Below are positions 1 through 8,351 of a stretch of 64,000 nucleotides of DNA, piece after piece. This DNA is from Arthrobacter sp. ISL-28 (lineage in GTDB: Bacteria; Actinomycetota; Actinomycetes; Actinomycetales; Micrococcaceae). The stretch is taken from contig NZ_JAGGPJ010000003.1 of assembly GCF_018613875.1 (NCBI RefSeq), positions 62,001 through 126,000 of the forward strand, in the 5' to 3' direction. The notes under the pieces are model-generated. The model searched no databases. It saw only the letters and a program-made list of their open reading frames with translations, and was not told the origin of the DNA. Each line of letters begins with the position of its first letter. Positions within the stretch are counted from its first letter, which is position 1. Made by a program: the position numbers and the translations under genes.

Positions 1-691
1 GCGTCACATGGAGCTGCCATTGAAGCTGGTCTCTGTATGTGCCCAGCGCTTGGTCCAAGGGCTTAGTGGAGGTCTTGATTTCGGCTATTACGCCTGGACC
101 GATCCCGTCCGGGGTTGCAAGATGACGCGAGTTTTCACCCCGACAGAGCAGGCTATTTGGCTGAATACCGAACTTTTCGGCAACCCAGGCCGCAATGACA
201 GGCTCCCTGTCGATGCCGTGCTGCATGATCTGCAGGAACGGCTGCTCCTGGCCGCTCAGCTTCGCCTCCATCAGGGGGGACCTCTGGCTGCTGAACGTGC
301 CGTTGAGCCTGACAATTTTTCCGACGTCTGTTGCCGTCACACCGTTTCGTCGTGCCTTCAACCACGCCGCCCGATTTTCAGAACTGATGGGTGCGCCGGA
401 GGAATCCGTGAGTAGTCGGGCGTGATAGCGTCGCACGATTTCCGGGTGCGAGCGGATGGGCGCTTCGTCCGGCGTCACGCTCCGAGCCGTGGTTTTCAAC
501 GCGGCAGGCGGTGCTGGAGCAGGTGCCGCCTGTGTTGGCATCCTAGGCCGAACCCCGTCGCCGGGCCTCAACGGATCGCGCCCGCCCTTGTTTGTTGCTT
601 CCCTGTGCCGGGCGACCCAGATGACGAAAACAACGAGGACTGCAAATAAACCCAGTACCACTACCCATTCAAAATGCACTGCGGTCCCCAT
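1..691 (-). CDS. Membrane-anchored YqaJ-type nuclease/recombinase domain protein (3' end outside window)
   Basis: Reading the minus strand from the ATG at 689-691 gives at least 230 codons that run off the left edge without a stop. Residues about 6-27 form one hydrophobic helix (core VVVLGLFAVLVVFVIW) followed by basic residues. A Pro/Ala-rich linker follows, then a globular domain with the YqaJ signature: NGVTATDVGKIV, then HGIDREPVIAAW, then ATPDGIG, then VIAEIKTS. In YqaJ/lambda-exonuclease-like nucleases the Glu, the PDG Asp and the E-x-K of the last segment coordinate metal, and all are present here. YqaJ proteins are usually soluble phage recombination exonucleases, so the N-terminal anchor is unusual. 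The gene starts 121 bp upstream of the end of the NERD-helicase gene, on the same strand. The fold assignment is by motif only; the C-terminus is not visible. Confidence 0.72.
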   Translation of the reverse strand, partial: MGTAVHFEWVVVLGLFAVLVVFVIWVARHREATNKGGRDPLRPGDGVRPRMPTQAAPAPAPPAALKTTARSVTPDEAPIRSHPEIVRRYHARLLTDSSGAPISSENRAAWLKARRNGVTATDVGKIVRLNGTFSSQRSPLMEAKLSGQEQPFLQIMQHGIDREPVIAAWVAEKFGIQPNSLLCRGENSRHLATPDGIGPGVIAEIKTSTKPLDQALGTYRDQLQWQLHVT

Positions 692-812
692 CTCGCGGAT
701 ATTGAATCTATTGCCCGAATTATGACCCGCCCTGCCGACAAAAAGCTTTGGAACCCCTCCTGGGAGAGGCCCCCGCAGCGTGGGAGAAGCCCTTGTCGTC
801 CCAAAGTTGCGC

Positions 813-2492
813 CTACAGGTCGACGTTCGGCACCCATGCCTCCGCCTTCGACAGCGCCATCTTCAACTCCCGTCCGCCGGCCTCCTCCAGCAGTGCGCTG
901 TCACCGACCACCACCAGCAGGCTCCTAGCCCGGGACAGTCCGACGTACAGCTGTTCCGCGGCCCGCCCCATGTCCTTGAATCCGTTGACGCACAGCACCA
1001 CGACAGAGCGCTCCAGGCCCTTGAAGCCCAGTACGTGGCCATAGAACACGTCGTTGTTCGCATGGAAGTCGAGCCAGTACTCGGCGATGGTGCCGGCATT
1101 GACGTGCTCCAGGTGCGCCGGATGCCGCGAGTGGGTGGTGAGGAGAGCTATCTGGTTGTTGGCCCAGCCTTCATCCATGAGCGACTCGACACAATTATCG
1201 GCAGCATCGAGCGCGTCATCGGTTGCGCATTCAACCCTGCGGACGGGCAGCCCCGTGCCGCCGCGCGGCGTGAAGTGGTCGCCGGCAAACGACTTGAAGG
1301 TTTCGGCGATCTTCCGGGTGTTCCGCAGGTTCTCATCGATGTGGATCGGCACCAGGTCCGCCGTCGGATGGTTCGTGCCGGAAGATGGTCCGGCCCACCT
1401 CCGGTAGACGTCCTGGCGGTCGTCCATGAACGCGTAGACCTCACCGCCGTCGGGATTTGTGGTGCAGGCGAGCAGCGACTCCCACCATAGCGGCGCAAAG
1501 TCTTGCGCTTCATCGACGACGACAGCGTCCAGCCGCTCATGCGCGTCCATGCGCGCCGCCAGTTCCTTCAGGAGGAGGGGCATCTCCTCTTCAAAGTAGT
1601 GCGGCTCGAAACCGTCCGGGACGCCCAGCCCGCGCGCGTACTCGTGGAATTCGCCGGTAAAGACAGGTTTGTTCTGCCGCCAGCCGGATACCTGCTGCTG
1701 CAGGTACTGGCCGAGGCCCTTGTTGTAGCAGAAGAGCCCCACCCGCTTGCCTTCCCGGCACAGCAGCCGGGCCTTTTCCAAGGCGAGCCAGGTCTTGCCG
1801 CTGCCTGCACCGCCGGTGAACCTCACCCTCTTGAGAGACCTGGTTGCCTGCAAGAGGACGGCCTGCCGCTCCGTGAGGTGATCCTGTGCGTCCTCGGCTT
1901 CCTGCGGATCCAACGACCCGTCTGACTGCGTATTTAGGTCCCCACAGAGGTGGGGGAGGATGCGCTCCAGGAACGTCGGCGCCAGGATCGTGGCCCCGCC
2001 ACCTTCGTGCTCGATTGCGTGCCTGATCAACCCGGCCGGTGACTTCATGTCGGTTTGGTCGAGTATCAGCGAGCGGGGGCATCCGGCCATAGTCCAGTCC
2101 CGTCGGACATCCGTGTAGGGAAGGCTGACCAGATAAGCGAAGCGGCTGCTGAGCCGGGAGCCGAGCCGGCCTTCGAGCCAGGTCTTGAAGGCGTGCATCG
2201 AACCTTGGGACTGCGCGACAGGGCTCTTGATGTCGTGCTTGCCGCTCCTGTCGGACTGGTACCACTGCCCGTTCTCGACGCCGACCTTACCGCCCTTGAC
2301 TTCGATCGCGGCCATGCCGACGCCTGGCCACAGCACCAGCAGGTCGATCTCATGCTCGCGTCGGCTATCCCGGACCTGGACGGAATGTGCCAGCACACAG
2401 CCATCCGGCAGGCTGCTCCTTAGCGCATCCCACACGGCCTTCTCGGCCAGTTGGCCGTCGCCGAACTCGGGTTTCTCTGGAATACACCTCAC
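813..2492 (-). CDS. NERD-domain nuclease fused to UvrD-like SF1 helicase
   Basis: This 559-aa protein has an N-terminal nuclease-related NERD domain (about residues 10-130) with the pattern E48-x-D50 and E64-x-K66 of the PD-(D/E)XK-like fold. A superfamily 1 helicase follows: Walker A GGAGSGKT at 227-234, Walker B DEAQD at 327-331, and late motifs LGFKGLER and LYVGLSRAR near the C-terminus. NERD-helicases are thought to process DNA and are common in defence islands, but no specific system is certain for this one. The GTG start at 2490-2492 is supported by an AGGGGG ribosome site about six bases upstream on the minus strand. It reads in the same direction as the membrane-anchored nuclease gene. 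All core motifs are intact, so it is probably functional. Confidence 0.88.
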   Translation of the reverse strand: MRCIPEKPEFGDGQLAEKAVWDALRSSLPDGCVLAHSVQVRDSRREHEIDLLVLWPGVGMAAIEVKGGKVGVENGQWYQSDRSGKHDIKSPVAQSQGSMHAFKTWLEGRLGSRLSSRFAYLVSLPYTDVRRDWTMAGCPRSLILDQTDMKSPAGLIRHAIEHEGGGATILAPTFLERILPHLCGDLNTQSDGSLDPQEAEDAQDHLTERQAVLLQATRSLKRVRFTGGAGSGKTWLALEKARLLCREGKRVGLFCYNKGLGQYLQQQVSGWRQNKPVFTGEFHEYARGLGVPDGFEPHYFEEEMPLLLKELAARMDAHERLDAVVVDEAQDFAPLWWESLLACTTNPDGGEVYAFMDDRQDVYRRWAGPSSGTNHPTADLVPIHIDENLRNTRKIAETFKSFAGDHFTPRGGTGLPVRRVECATDDALDAADNCVESLMDEGWANNQIALLTTHSRHPAHLEHVNAGTIAEYWLDFHANNDVFYGHVLGFKGLERSVVVLCVNGFKDMGRAAEQLYVGLSRARSLLVVVGDSALLEEAGGRELKMALSKAEAWVPNVDL

Positions 2493-2679
2493 TGCTGCCC
2501 CCTGCCTGGAGCCCGGAATCCGCGCCCAACGATGCGTTTATCCTATGGCGCCCGCTTCAATTCCAGTTCAAGGAATATGCCGCTCGTCGCAGAACGGCGA
2601 CGCCGCAGTGTGACGTGCACCATGATTGCCGGAGGTGAACGGCCGCTGAACGCGCCGTTCGCCTTCACCCGCTGGGACA

Positions 2680-2935
2680 ACACGCGCCGAGAAGGTGCGG
2701 ATCCTGGATGAGTTGGTGGATCTGACGGGCTGGAACCGGGACTATGCCCGGCGGGCGTTGCGTCAGGCGCTGGAACTGCGGCCGGTGCGGGCCCGGCCGC
2801 CGCGCCCGCCGGTCCGCGGGCCGCGGATGATCGACGCGGTCGTGCTGGGCAGTGCTGAGGGCGCTGGCGGGCAAGTGTATGGCCCCGATGCTGCCGGTGC
2901 CGTTGTGGTCACTGATCGGTGAGGTGCTCAGTCGC
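2680..2935 (+). pseudogene. Remnant of a DDE/integrase-type transposase (N-terminal part, frameshifted)
   Basis: Reading from about 2680, the frame gives RILDELVDLTGWNRDYARRA, which resembles the N-terminal helix-turn-helix region of integrase-like IS transposases from actinobacteria. Near 2845 the similarity moves by one base to another frame, which continues CWAVLRALAGKCMAPMLPV, the expected next segment of the same family. It then stops matching before the DDE catalytic core. The fragment is therefore both frameshifted and truncated, and is not expected to be active. It lies between the NERD-helicase gene and a second transposase scrap. Confidence 0.6.
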
Positions 2936-3009
2936 AACATGACGGTTCCGCCTCCTTTGGTAGGTTCAGGGCCGGTCTTCGTTTGGCAGGTGGGAGACAC
3001 CTGCTCGAG

Positions 3010-3117
3010 GAGTTTTGAACGCGCCGCGACCTACCAGGCCTGGATCCATGAATACAATCACCATATCCAGGGCGGCACTGCTGGATTCTCACCTATCAGC
3101 CGCGTTCACACCTCCCG
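3010..3117 (+). pseudogene. C-terminal scrap of an IS481/IS3-like integrase transposase
   Basis: In the frame of the downstream gene, the segment ERAATYQAWIHEYNHHIQGG followed by FSPISRV resembles the last part of the rve integrase core of IS481-type transposases (typically W-x2-YN-x2-R-P-H-x-A-x-G-x-P-P-x-R). There is no upstream DDE core; the sequence before it belongs to a different transposase remnant. This explains why the open frame reaching 4447 seems to start at 2852: its first 98 codons are transposon debris, not part of the downstream protein. Confidence 0.6.
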
Positions 3118-3145
3118 GAGAGGTGCAACCACAGAGGAGCAAGCG

Positions 3146-4447
3146 ATGACCAATATCGAGAGCATCACACTGGAGGCGGAGCTCGTGGGCGAGGACGCCA
3201 CACGTGACATTGCGAAGGCAGTCAGCGCTCGTCATTCGATCGCTCGCAAGTACATCATGAGGATCCGTCGCCGGCATCCGGACGCAACGCCCGCTGAGGT
3301 GATCCAGATGTTGGAGCGTCACTACGGTACCTCGATCACCACTGCTGGTGCCGTCATCGCCGCCGGCGCCATCGCGGCTGATATCGGTATCGCGATGATT
3401 CCGGGAGTTGGGGCCGCAGCAGCCGGTATGAAGAGTGCGGGCCAACAGGCCGCTAAGAAGACCGGCAAGGAAGCCGCCAAACTTGCCGCAAAGAACGCCG
3501 CGAAACTCGCCGCAAAGAACATGGCGCTGGGTACTGCGAAGAACGGTGCACAGCGAGCCGCTGCTCTCCTTCCCGCAGGCGATGAGCAGCTGCAGTTCGA
3601 GATCACCGCGATTTTTGCGCTCGCTATTGCCGATATTCACGGAATGGACCTCGACAAAGACCAAGCTCTCGCCCTTGTCTACGGACTCTCGAACGAACGC
3701 GTTAGCCAGAAGCAAATCGCAACGATGGCGACGGACCTATCGAGCGCGTCGCCCGAAGGCGTTGTCGGCGTTGGCAATAGGATCGCAGCTGGCCGCACGG
3801 ACTGGTCACACTGGGCGAACACGCTCGCGGACACCCTCCCCGGAGGCGCCGCCCAGAGCTTGGTTCGGACCATGCAGACAGGTCAGCTGGACGCCGTGCG
3901 CGAAAACTTGAGCGGAAAGCAGCAGGCGACGATCGAATACGGAGTTGGCGCCTTGGCGGGAGGAGTCACGCGCTTCGTGTTCGGTCGTGACGTCATCGTC
4001 GCAGCCCGGGAAGCCTTCGCCGATGCACCAGATACGTTCCCCGAACATCTGGCCCTCAATACGAAGGCTGACGCCGAAGATCGCGAGGTCGAACAGAACC
4101 GAGCGCTGGCAGCAATGGAGGACGCCGCGAAAGCGACGGGAAACTGGATTGCTGGCACTGCCAGCACAGTCGGAGGCGGCGTCGCAACGAGCGCTGTGGC
4201 AGTGGGCACCGGGGTAACAACCGCAGCCGACACGGTAACGCGCGCGTTCCGGAGCGTGGACATCGACGGGGACGGGATCCCAGATGAGCCCCAGGCCCTC
4301 ACCGCGGTCAAGGGCATCGGTGGCGCCATCACCGGTACGGCGGGCTCGGTCGGAGGGAACGTCGCAGGGCTGTTCAAACGGAAAAAGCGCGGCGAACAGT
4401 CGGCGGGCGGGTCTGAGACCGGCAGCGAGGAAGTGGTCGAGAAGTAA
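3146..4447 (+). CDS. Unrecognised Ala-rich protein with hydrophobic segments and an EF-hand-like loop
   Basis: The protein is 433 aa long. I place the start at the ATG at 3146, which has GAGGAGC six bases upstream; the open frame extends further 5' only through transposase debris. Residues about 65-90 are hydrophobic (AGAVIAAGAIAADIGIAMIP), followed by an Ala/Lys repeat resembling an amphipathic helix (GKEAAKLAAKNAAKLAAKN). The C-terminal third alternates Gly/Ala/Thr/Val-rich stretches with the acidic loop DIDGDGIPDEP, which looks like a calcium-binding loop, then a basic FKRKKR and a Glu-rich tail. I do not recognise the family. A membrane-associating protein is plausible. Position between a helicase and other island genes hints at an accessory role only. 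Confidence 0.55.
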   Translation: MTNIESITLEAELVGEDATRDIAKAVSARHSIARKYIMRIRRRHPDATPAEVIQMLERHYGTSITTAGAVIAAGAIAADIGIAMIPGVGAAAAGMKSAGQQAAKKTGKEAAKLAAKNAAKLAAKNMALGTAKNGAQRAAALLPAGDEQLQFEITAIFALAIADIHGMDLDKDQALALVYGLSNERVSQKQIATMATDLSSASPEGVVGVGNRIAAGRTDWSHWANTLADTLPGGAAQSLVRTMQTGQLDAVRENLSGKQQATIEYGVGALAGGVTRFVFGRDVIVAAREAFADAPDTFPEHLALNTKADAEDREVEQNRALAAMEDAAKATGNWIAGTASTVGGGVATSAVAVGTGVTTAADTVTRAFRSVDIDGDGIPDEPQALTAVKGIGGAITGTAGSVGGNVAGLFKRKKRGEQSAGGSETGSEEVVEK

Positions 4448-4459
4448 CCCCGGGGGTTA
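4445..4459. repeat. 15-bp perfect palindrome overlapping a stop codon
   Basis: TAACCCCGGGGGTTA is two 7-base arms around one G. Its first three bases are the stop codon of the preceding gene. It could act as part of a terminator, although no T-run follows, or as a protein-binding site. Confidence 0.6.
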
Positions 4460-4481
4460 GCCAGCTGCGGAATGTGGTCCC

Positions 4482-4540
4482 GTTGCGCTATCACCTGTCG
4501 TTTCTTAGCCGCTGAAAGCAGCTACGAGTGATAGCGCAAC
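4482..4540. repeat. 13-bp perfect inverted repeat in a 376-bp gene-free stretch
   Basis: GTTGCGCTATCAC at 4482-4494 is repeated in inverse orientation as GTGATAGCGCAAC at 4528-4540. A smaller hairpin, GCTG-AAAG-CAGC, lies between the arms. The gene-free stretch 4448-4823 otherwise shows no coding signal that I can support. The repeat could be a terminator stem, the core of a small mobile unit, or a double operator. Confidence 0.65.
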
Positions 4541-4781
4541 CAGGGGGTTCGTCTGGAGCGTGGACCCCCTAAACGGAGGCGCCGGTCGCGCACCACCCCG
4601 TTCACGTTTTGCCGTAGCGGAAAGCGTTCGACGACGGCGCGGAGCCAGCTTCCGGATTGGAATGCAGCGAGGGCGCTAGTCGCACTTCAGGCCGCGGGGC
4701 CCTCGCGCCGATGTAGTGTCCACCTGAGGTCCTATTCCCTGGACTCCCCAAGTCCATCTGGCCTTCCTATGGGCATCGCTT

Positions 4782-5257
4782 AGCACTAGGGCGTGCTGGT
4801 AGGCCAGGCGGAACCCTAGTCCGTCAGGCCTTCCAATAGTGGTTGGGACTCAACGAGTAGTAGACGACCCAAATGAGCCCGAGGCCGCCGCTGAAAAGTG
4901 AGATGAGGGTCCACGCGGTCGCACTGTGCGGGGTTTGCTGACGAGTGTAGACAACCTCGCGGACCACATTGAGATTCGACGAGGTCATTGGCCCCATCGT
5001 GTGATGAGGCTGCTGCCACTGCTGTGCGGGATAGGCAGGCGGGGGGGTCATTGCGGGAGCATTCTGGAAATGGTCAGTCCACTGCGTTCCGTCAAACCAG
5101 CGTTGGCGACCAGGAGTCGTTTGATCGTCGTACCAGCCAGCTGGTGGAGTAGTCATTGTGTTCCCGGCCTTTCCTTTTGATGGCCCCCTTGGCCGCAGTT
5201 GCTCTGACTTTACGGCATTCCCCTGTCCTATCGGTTTAGAAGACACGCCCTAGTGCT
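4782..5257. repeat. 14-bp inverted repeat pair bracketing the DUF2510 gene
   Basis: AGCACTAGGGCGTG at 4782-4795 and its exact reverse complement CACGCCCTAGTGCT at 5244-5257 enclose a 476-bp unit containing the small gene 4824-5156. The arrangement resembles terminal inverted repeats of a small non-autonomous element carrying a passenger gene, but no flanking target-site duplication was established. Confidence 0.55.
4824..5156 (-). CDS. Small DUF2510 membrane protein
   Basis: The protein is 110 aa long. The start at ATG 5154-5156 is preceded by an AAAGGA-type ribosome site; the open frame reaches further upstream, but without domain content. Residues 1-30 carry the DUF2510 signature (GWYDD, then PGRQRWFDGTQWTDH), a short Trp-rich module typical of actinobacterial membrane proteins. 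A Pro/Gln-rich linker follows. The C-terminal 35 residues contain hydrophobic ATAWTLISLFSGGLGLIWVV and end in YYSLSPNHYWKA. DUF2510 has no established biochemical role. The gene is isolated and bracketed by a 14-bp inverted repeat. Confidence 0.8.
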   Translation of the reverse strand: MTTPPAGWYDDQTTPGRQRWFDGTQWTDHFQNAPAMTPPPAYPAQQWQQPHHTMGPMTSSNLNVVREVVYTRQQTPHSATAWTLISLFSGGLGLIWVVYYSLSPNHYWKA

Positions 5258-5429
5258 TAGTCACGGTCCGGGAAATTCGCCACCCTTAGCGGCAGAGACC
5301 TCATCCTGCTTCCACCCGTCGAACTCGGCGCGGGCGGAGGCAGGCCTCGTGCAAGTCATGCGTAGCATATGGGCCAGCTCAGGCAACGGACGGCGCGACT
5401 CGTTGGGTGCCACTGTGGACGGCGCGCGG

Positions 5430-5987
5430 TCAGTCTGCGTCGAGGGTGGCCTGAAGAAGCCGGTCGAAGCTGGCGGTTCCGTAGTCGGGCGGCGTTGCAA
5501 AGACCGTGACGTGACTCGTACGGACCGTTTCGTCCACACGCGCTATTGCTGCTATGCGTTCAGCGGCTGGCCTATCGCTGATGACGCCCAGCTCAAGTCC
5601 CGGGACACCGTTGACGGGCAGCGGGATGCGCCCTCCGGAGGAGCACAACGATCCAAAGGTCTTTCTGGATAGCCCAGCGGTGGCGTCTCCCGTGAGTCCA
5701 ATGATGGTCTCGTTCACATCAGAGATCAGCTCATCTGCGAATTTCTGTCTGACCTTATCTTCCGACAGAATCCACAGTAGTAAGGCGACCACGCTAACCG
5801 TTATGACTACCGCACCGAATGCTCCAAGTCTGGTGAGGACTGCGACAATGCCCAAGCCGATCAAGAACCGCTTAGCAGTGAGTTTGGCAAGAAGGCTCCT
5901 CGCCATGTAGCCACGTTGGCCGTCCCATTGCGCAGAAGTGAAAATTCTGATCACGCGCTTCTCCGTAGGCCATTCGGGCATGGTCAT
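5430..5987 (-). CDS. Unrecognised protein with two N-terminal membrane helices
   Basis: The protein is 185 aa long. Residues about 40-75 hold two closely spaced hydrophobic segments (RFLIGLGIVAVLTRLGAFGA and VVITVSVVALLLWIL). The C-terminal 110 residues are soluble, with no motif I recognise. The ATG at 5985-5987 overlaps the stop of the upstream coiled-coil gene (TCAT on the plus strand), so the two are almost certainly co-transcribed and translationally coupled. A membrane partner for the coiled-coil protein is a reasonable inference; the function is unknown. Confidence 0.65.
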   Translation of the reverse strand: MTMPEWPTEKRVIRIFTSAQWDGQRGYMARSLLAKLTAKRFLIGLGIVAVLTRLGAFGAVVITVSVVALLLWILSEDKVRQKFADELISDVNETIIGLTGDATAGLSRKTFGSLCSSGGRIPLPVNGVPGLELGVISDRPAAERIAAIARVDETVRTSHVTVFATPPDYGTASFDRLLQATLDAD

Positions 5988-6550
5988 CTCCCTTTCACTT
6001 CCATTAGAGCCTCGGCAAGGATGATCGCCCTCCGAGCCTCGTTAAGGTCGGTGCGAAGGCCTAGATCCGCCGAACCTGTGGTTGCCCCCTGGGGTACCCC
6101 CGCAAGATCCGCAACGGCCTTGTTCAGGCTTTCGCGTTCGCAGGACAGCGTTCTGGAAGACGTCAATTTAAGCCTGCTGCGCTCCAGCTCAAGAAGCGAC
6201 TTGCCAATTTCGTCCAGGCGGCCCTGGAAGGAAGCCTGCTGCTCTCTGATGCGCTGAGTGCGGTTCAGGAACATCGATTCCATCCGAAGAGATACCTCGT
6301 GGAGCTCACTCAGCGCTAGACTTTTGTCCGCCGACTTATCTTCCTCGTCAACCAGCCTGCCGACTTTGGTGCGCCGCTCTTCCCACAGCTTGAGTCCGAG
6401 CGCGTTTTGCCTTAACAGCACGTCCAAAATCTCAAGCGTTCGCGTCAGCGGTTCGCGGCGAGCGGTCAGATTCCTCGACGCGGCATCAAGCTGCTCGATG
6501 AACTGTGCATAGTTGTCCTTGGGCGCCGAGCCGCCGTTATTGCCTTTCAC
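5984..6550 (-). CDS. Unrecognised coiled-coil protein, first gene of a two-gene unit
   Basis: The protein is 188 aa, rich in Glu, Arg, Leu and Gln, with heptad-like patterns over most of residues 15-150 (for example RMESMFLNRTQRIREQQASF and LLELERSRLKL). No catalytic motif is visible. The GTG start at 6548-6550 has AAGGAGA about eleven bases upstream. Its stop overlaps the start of the membrane protein gene at 5987. About 290 bp without coding signal separate it from the end of the ADP-ribosylglycohydrolase gene. A structural or tethering role is possible but not shown. Confidence 0.6.
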   Translation of the reverse strand: MKGNNGGSAPKDNYAQFIEQLDAASRNLTARREPLTRTLEILDVLLRQNALGLKLWEERRTKVGRLVDEEDKSADKSLALSELHEVSLRMESMFLNRTQRIREQQASFQGRLDEIGKSLLELERSRLKLTSSRTLSCERESLNKAVADLAGVPQGATTGSADLGLRTDLNEARRAIILAEALMEVKGR

Positions 6551-6839
6551 GGGCGAGGTTCTCCTTCCCGTGCAGCCGGAGCACTGTATCCCGACGCGAA
6601 TGTCGGGCAGCGGGTCGGAGCCGAATGTCCGGAACCGTCATCTTTCCCCCAAATTGTTGTGCTCGGGACCAGCTGGTCATACGGCCGAAACTCTTCACTG
6701 AGTCCAAAGACTCCCGGCAGTCTATCCCCAGGGAGCCGTAATTCTTCGAACTGCTAGAAGAAGCATGAACTGCTGCACCGACAATAAGGCCGGGCGACCA
6801 TGCCGCGCATTTGTGAACATCTTAGATTGCCCGTCGGAA

Positions 6840-8351
6840 TTACAACGGCTGCAAACCGGAGCCTTCTGCATGCGCGTCGGCAACGCCGAGCAATTTCATG
6901 AATAAAGCATTGGGCTGCGCTCCTGGCAGCACGCGCCGGACGTCCTCCAGCGCTCGCAGTGGAGACAAATCTGCCACCATCGCCCCGTACAGCGCCGCCA
7001 CGGTAGGCGTCCTGGACTCCGCCCGCACACAGTGCAGCAGCACCGTCTTGCCCTCCGCCCGGTAGCGTTCGACGGCGGCCGCGGCCTCCCGCAGCACGAA
7101 GTCCGGATGGGCGTTGTCCCCGGCATCGTAGGAATCGATCACCCAGAACGTCGCGTGGTCCGCCACGTCCACGCCGGGAACATCATCAATGCCCAGCCTG
7201 CACAGCGACACCACCGCGTCGATCCCCAGCTCAGCCACCAGGGTGACTGAAGCAACGCCGCCCAGCCAGACGCCGTCGTCGTGCGGGTGCTGGACCAGCG
7301 CGTCGGTGCGTCCCCACATGCTGTAGTCCTGCGTGATCGCCCGCGGCCAGGAATCAAGACGGCGGCCTTCGCCGCGGCCCAGCTCCATGCCGAGCATCAT
7401 CAGGTCGCGGGCGCGCAGCCCCGGCCAGCCGTGCAGGTGCTGGCGCCACTCGAATGGCACCGCGGAGTAGCCGTAGGCGGCGCCGAGCAGGCCGCCGGCG
7501 ATGGCGGCGACCGTGTCCGTGTCGCGGTCGCCCCGGACAGCTTCCTCTAAGGCAGCCCGAAGATGCGCGGGGCCCGCACCGGAAGCGGAAGTGGAGTGGA
7601 TGGCACTCCACGCTCCCTGGAATGCCTCCACCACCCAGCCATTGCGGGCGAAGTCCCGCGGCCGGGACCGCTCAGCCACCTCGATCCGCTCCAGCCAGAG
7701 GGCCGCGCGCCCGGCCGGGAGCAGCGGCAACCCCGCCCGCACATCCAGCTCGCCGGTGAGTACCGCCTGCCGGATGGCGACGCACCAGAGACCGCAGGCC
7801 TCCTGTGCGTCGGGATCGGTGTGAGTCAGGGCGCTGACCGCCGCGGCCTGGGCCATGAGCTCCTCCGGGCCGCGGCCCAGGTAGGCCAAGGCCAGGGGAG
7901 CGGTGCGCATGAGCGAGCCGTTGCCGGCGCTCCGGCCGGTGCGGGCGTGGAACGCGGCGGCGGCCGCAGTGAAGTCCGCGGCGTCCACGTCGCTCCGGCC
8001 CGCCTCAACGGCAGCCCGGCGGGCCGCCGCGATGACGGCGCTGGTCTGCGCCCCCACGTCCTTGGCGTCCGCGGCCCACGCCGTCCAGGCCCGGACGGTA
8101 GCGTCGAGCGCGGAAGGCGAACCGGGTGCCGCGAGGGCGTCAAGGAAGGCCTCGGCGATCGCGACGGCCATGGACGTGTCGTCGGTCCATTCGGCGGGGG
8201 CGAAGCCGAAGGGGCCGCCGCCCTTCATGGTCACCGGGGTTCCGTCGGGCAGCGGGGCGCCGAATTCGTAGCCGGCGCCGAGGGCGTCCCCCGCGGCGAG
8301 GGTGACGAGGACGCCGGCGGCGCGGTCGTTCTGCAGTGGGTTCAGTTTCAT
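6840..8351 (-). CDS. ADP-ribosylglycohydrolase fused to a C-terminal dual-specificity-type phosphatase
   Basis: The protein is 503 aa. A longer open frame reaches 9245, but it overlaps the upstream gene; the ATG at 8349-8351 begins the conserved domain and overlaps that gene's stop. Residues 1-330 are a DraG-type ADP-ribosylglycohydrolase: GDALGAGYEFG, the metal-binding EWTDDTSMA near 55-62, and the second metal motif GDRDTDTVAAIAGGLLG near 265-285. These enzymes remove ADP-ribose from proteins or nucleic acids. The last 150 residues form a cysteine-phosphatase domain with the signature HCVRAESR (C-x5-R) near 437-444. Cleavage of ADP-ribose adducts with loss of a phosphate would fit the fusion, but this is inferred. 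It is the second gene of an ARPP-1/ARG unit that faces a NrtR-type repressor. Confidence 0.88.
   Translation of the reverse strand: MKLNPLQNDRAAGVLVTLAAGDALGAGYEFGAPLPDGTPVTMKGGGPFGFAPAEWTDDTSMAVAIAEAFLDALAAPGSPSALDATVRAWTAWAADAKDVGAQTSAVIAAARRAAVEAGRSDVDAADFTAAAAAFHARTGRSAGNGSLMRTAPLALAYLGRGPEELMAQAAAVSALTHTDPDAQEACGLWCVAIRQAVLTGELDVRAGLPLLPAGRAALWLERIEVAERSRPRDFARNGWVVEAFQGAWSAIHSTSASGAGPAHLRAALEEAVRGDRDTDTVAAIAGGLLGAAYGYSAVPFEWRQHLHGWPGLRARDLMMLGMELGRGEGRRLDSWPRAITQDYSMWGRTDALVQHPHDDGVWLGGVASVTLVAELGIDAVVSLCRLGIDDVPGVDVADHATFWVIDSYDAGDNAHPDFVLREAAAAVERYRAEGKTVLLHCVRAESRTPTVAALYGAMVADLSPLRALEDVRRVLPGAQPNALFMKLLGVADAHAEGSGLQPL

Noticed and set aside
2852..3145. Upstream extension of the Ala-rich protein (98 codons)
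   Set aside because: These codons resemble two transposases, and a good ribosome site precedes the ATG at 3146.
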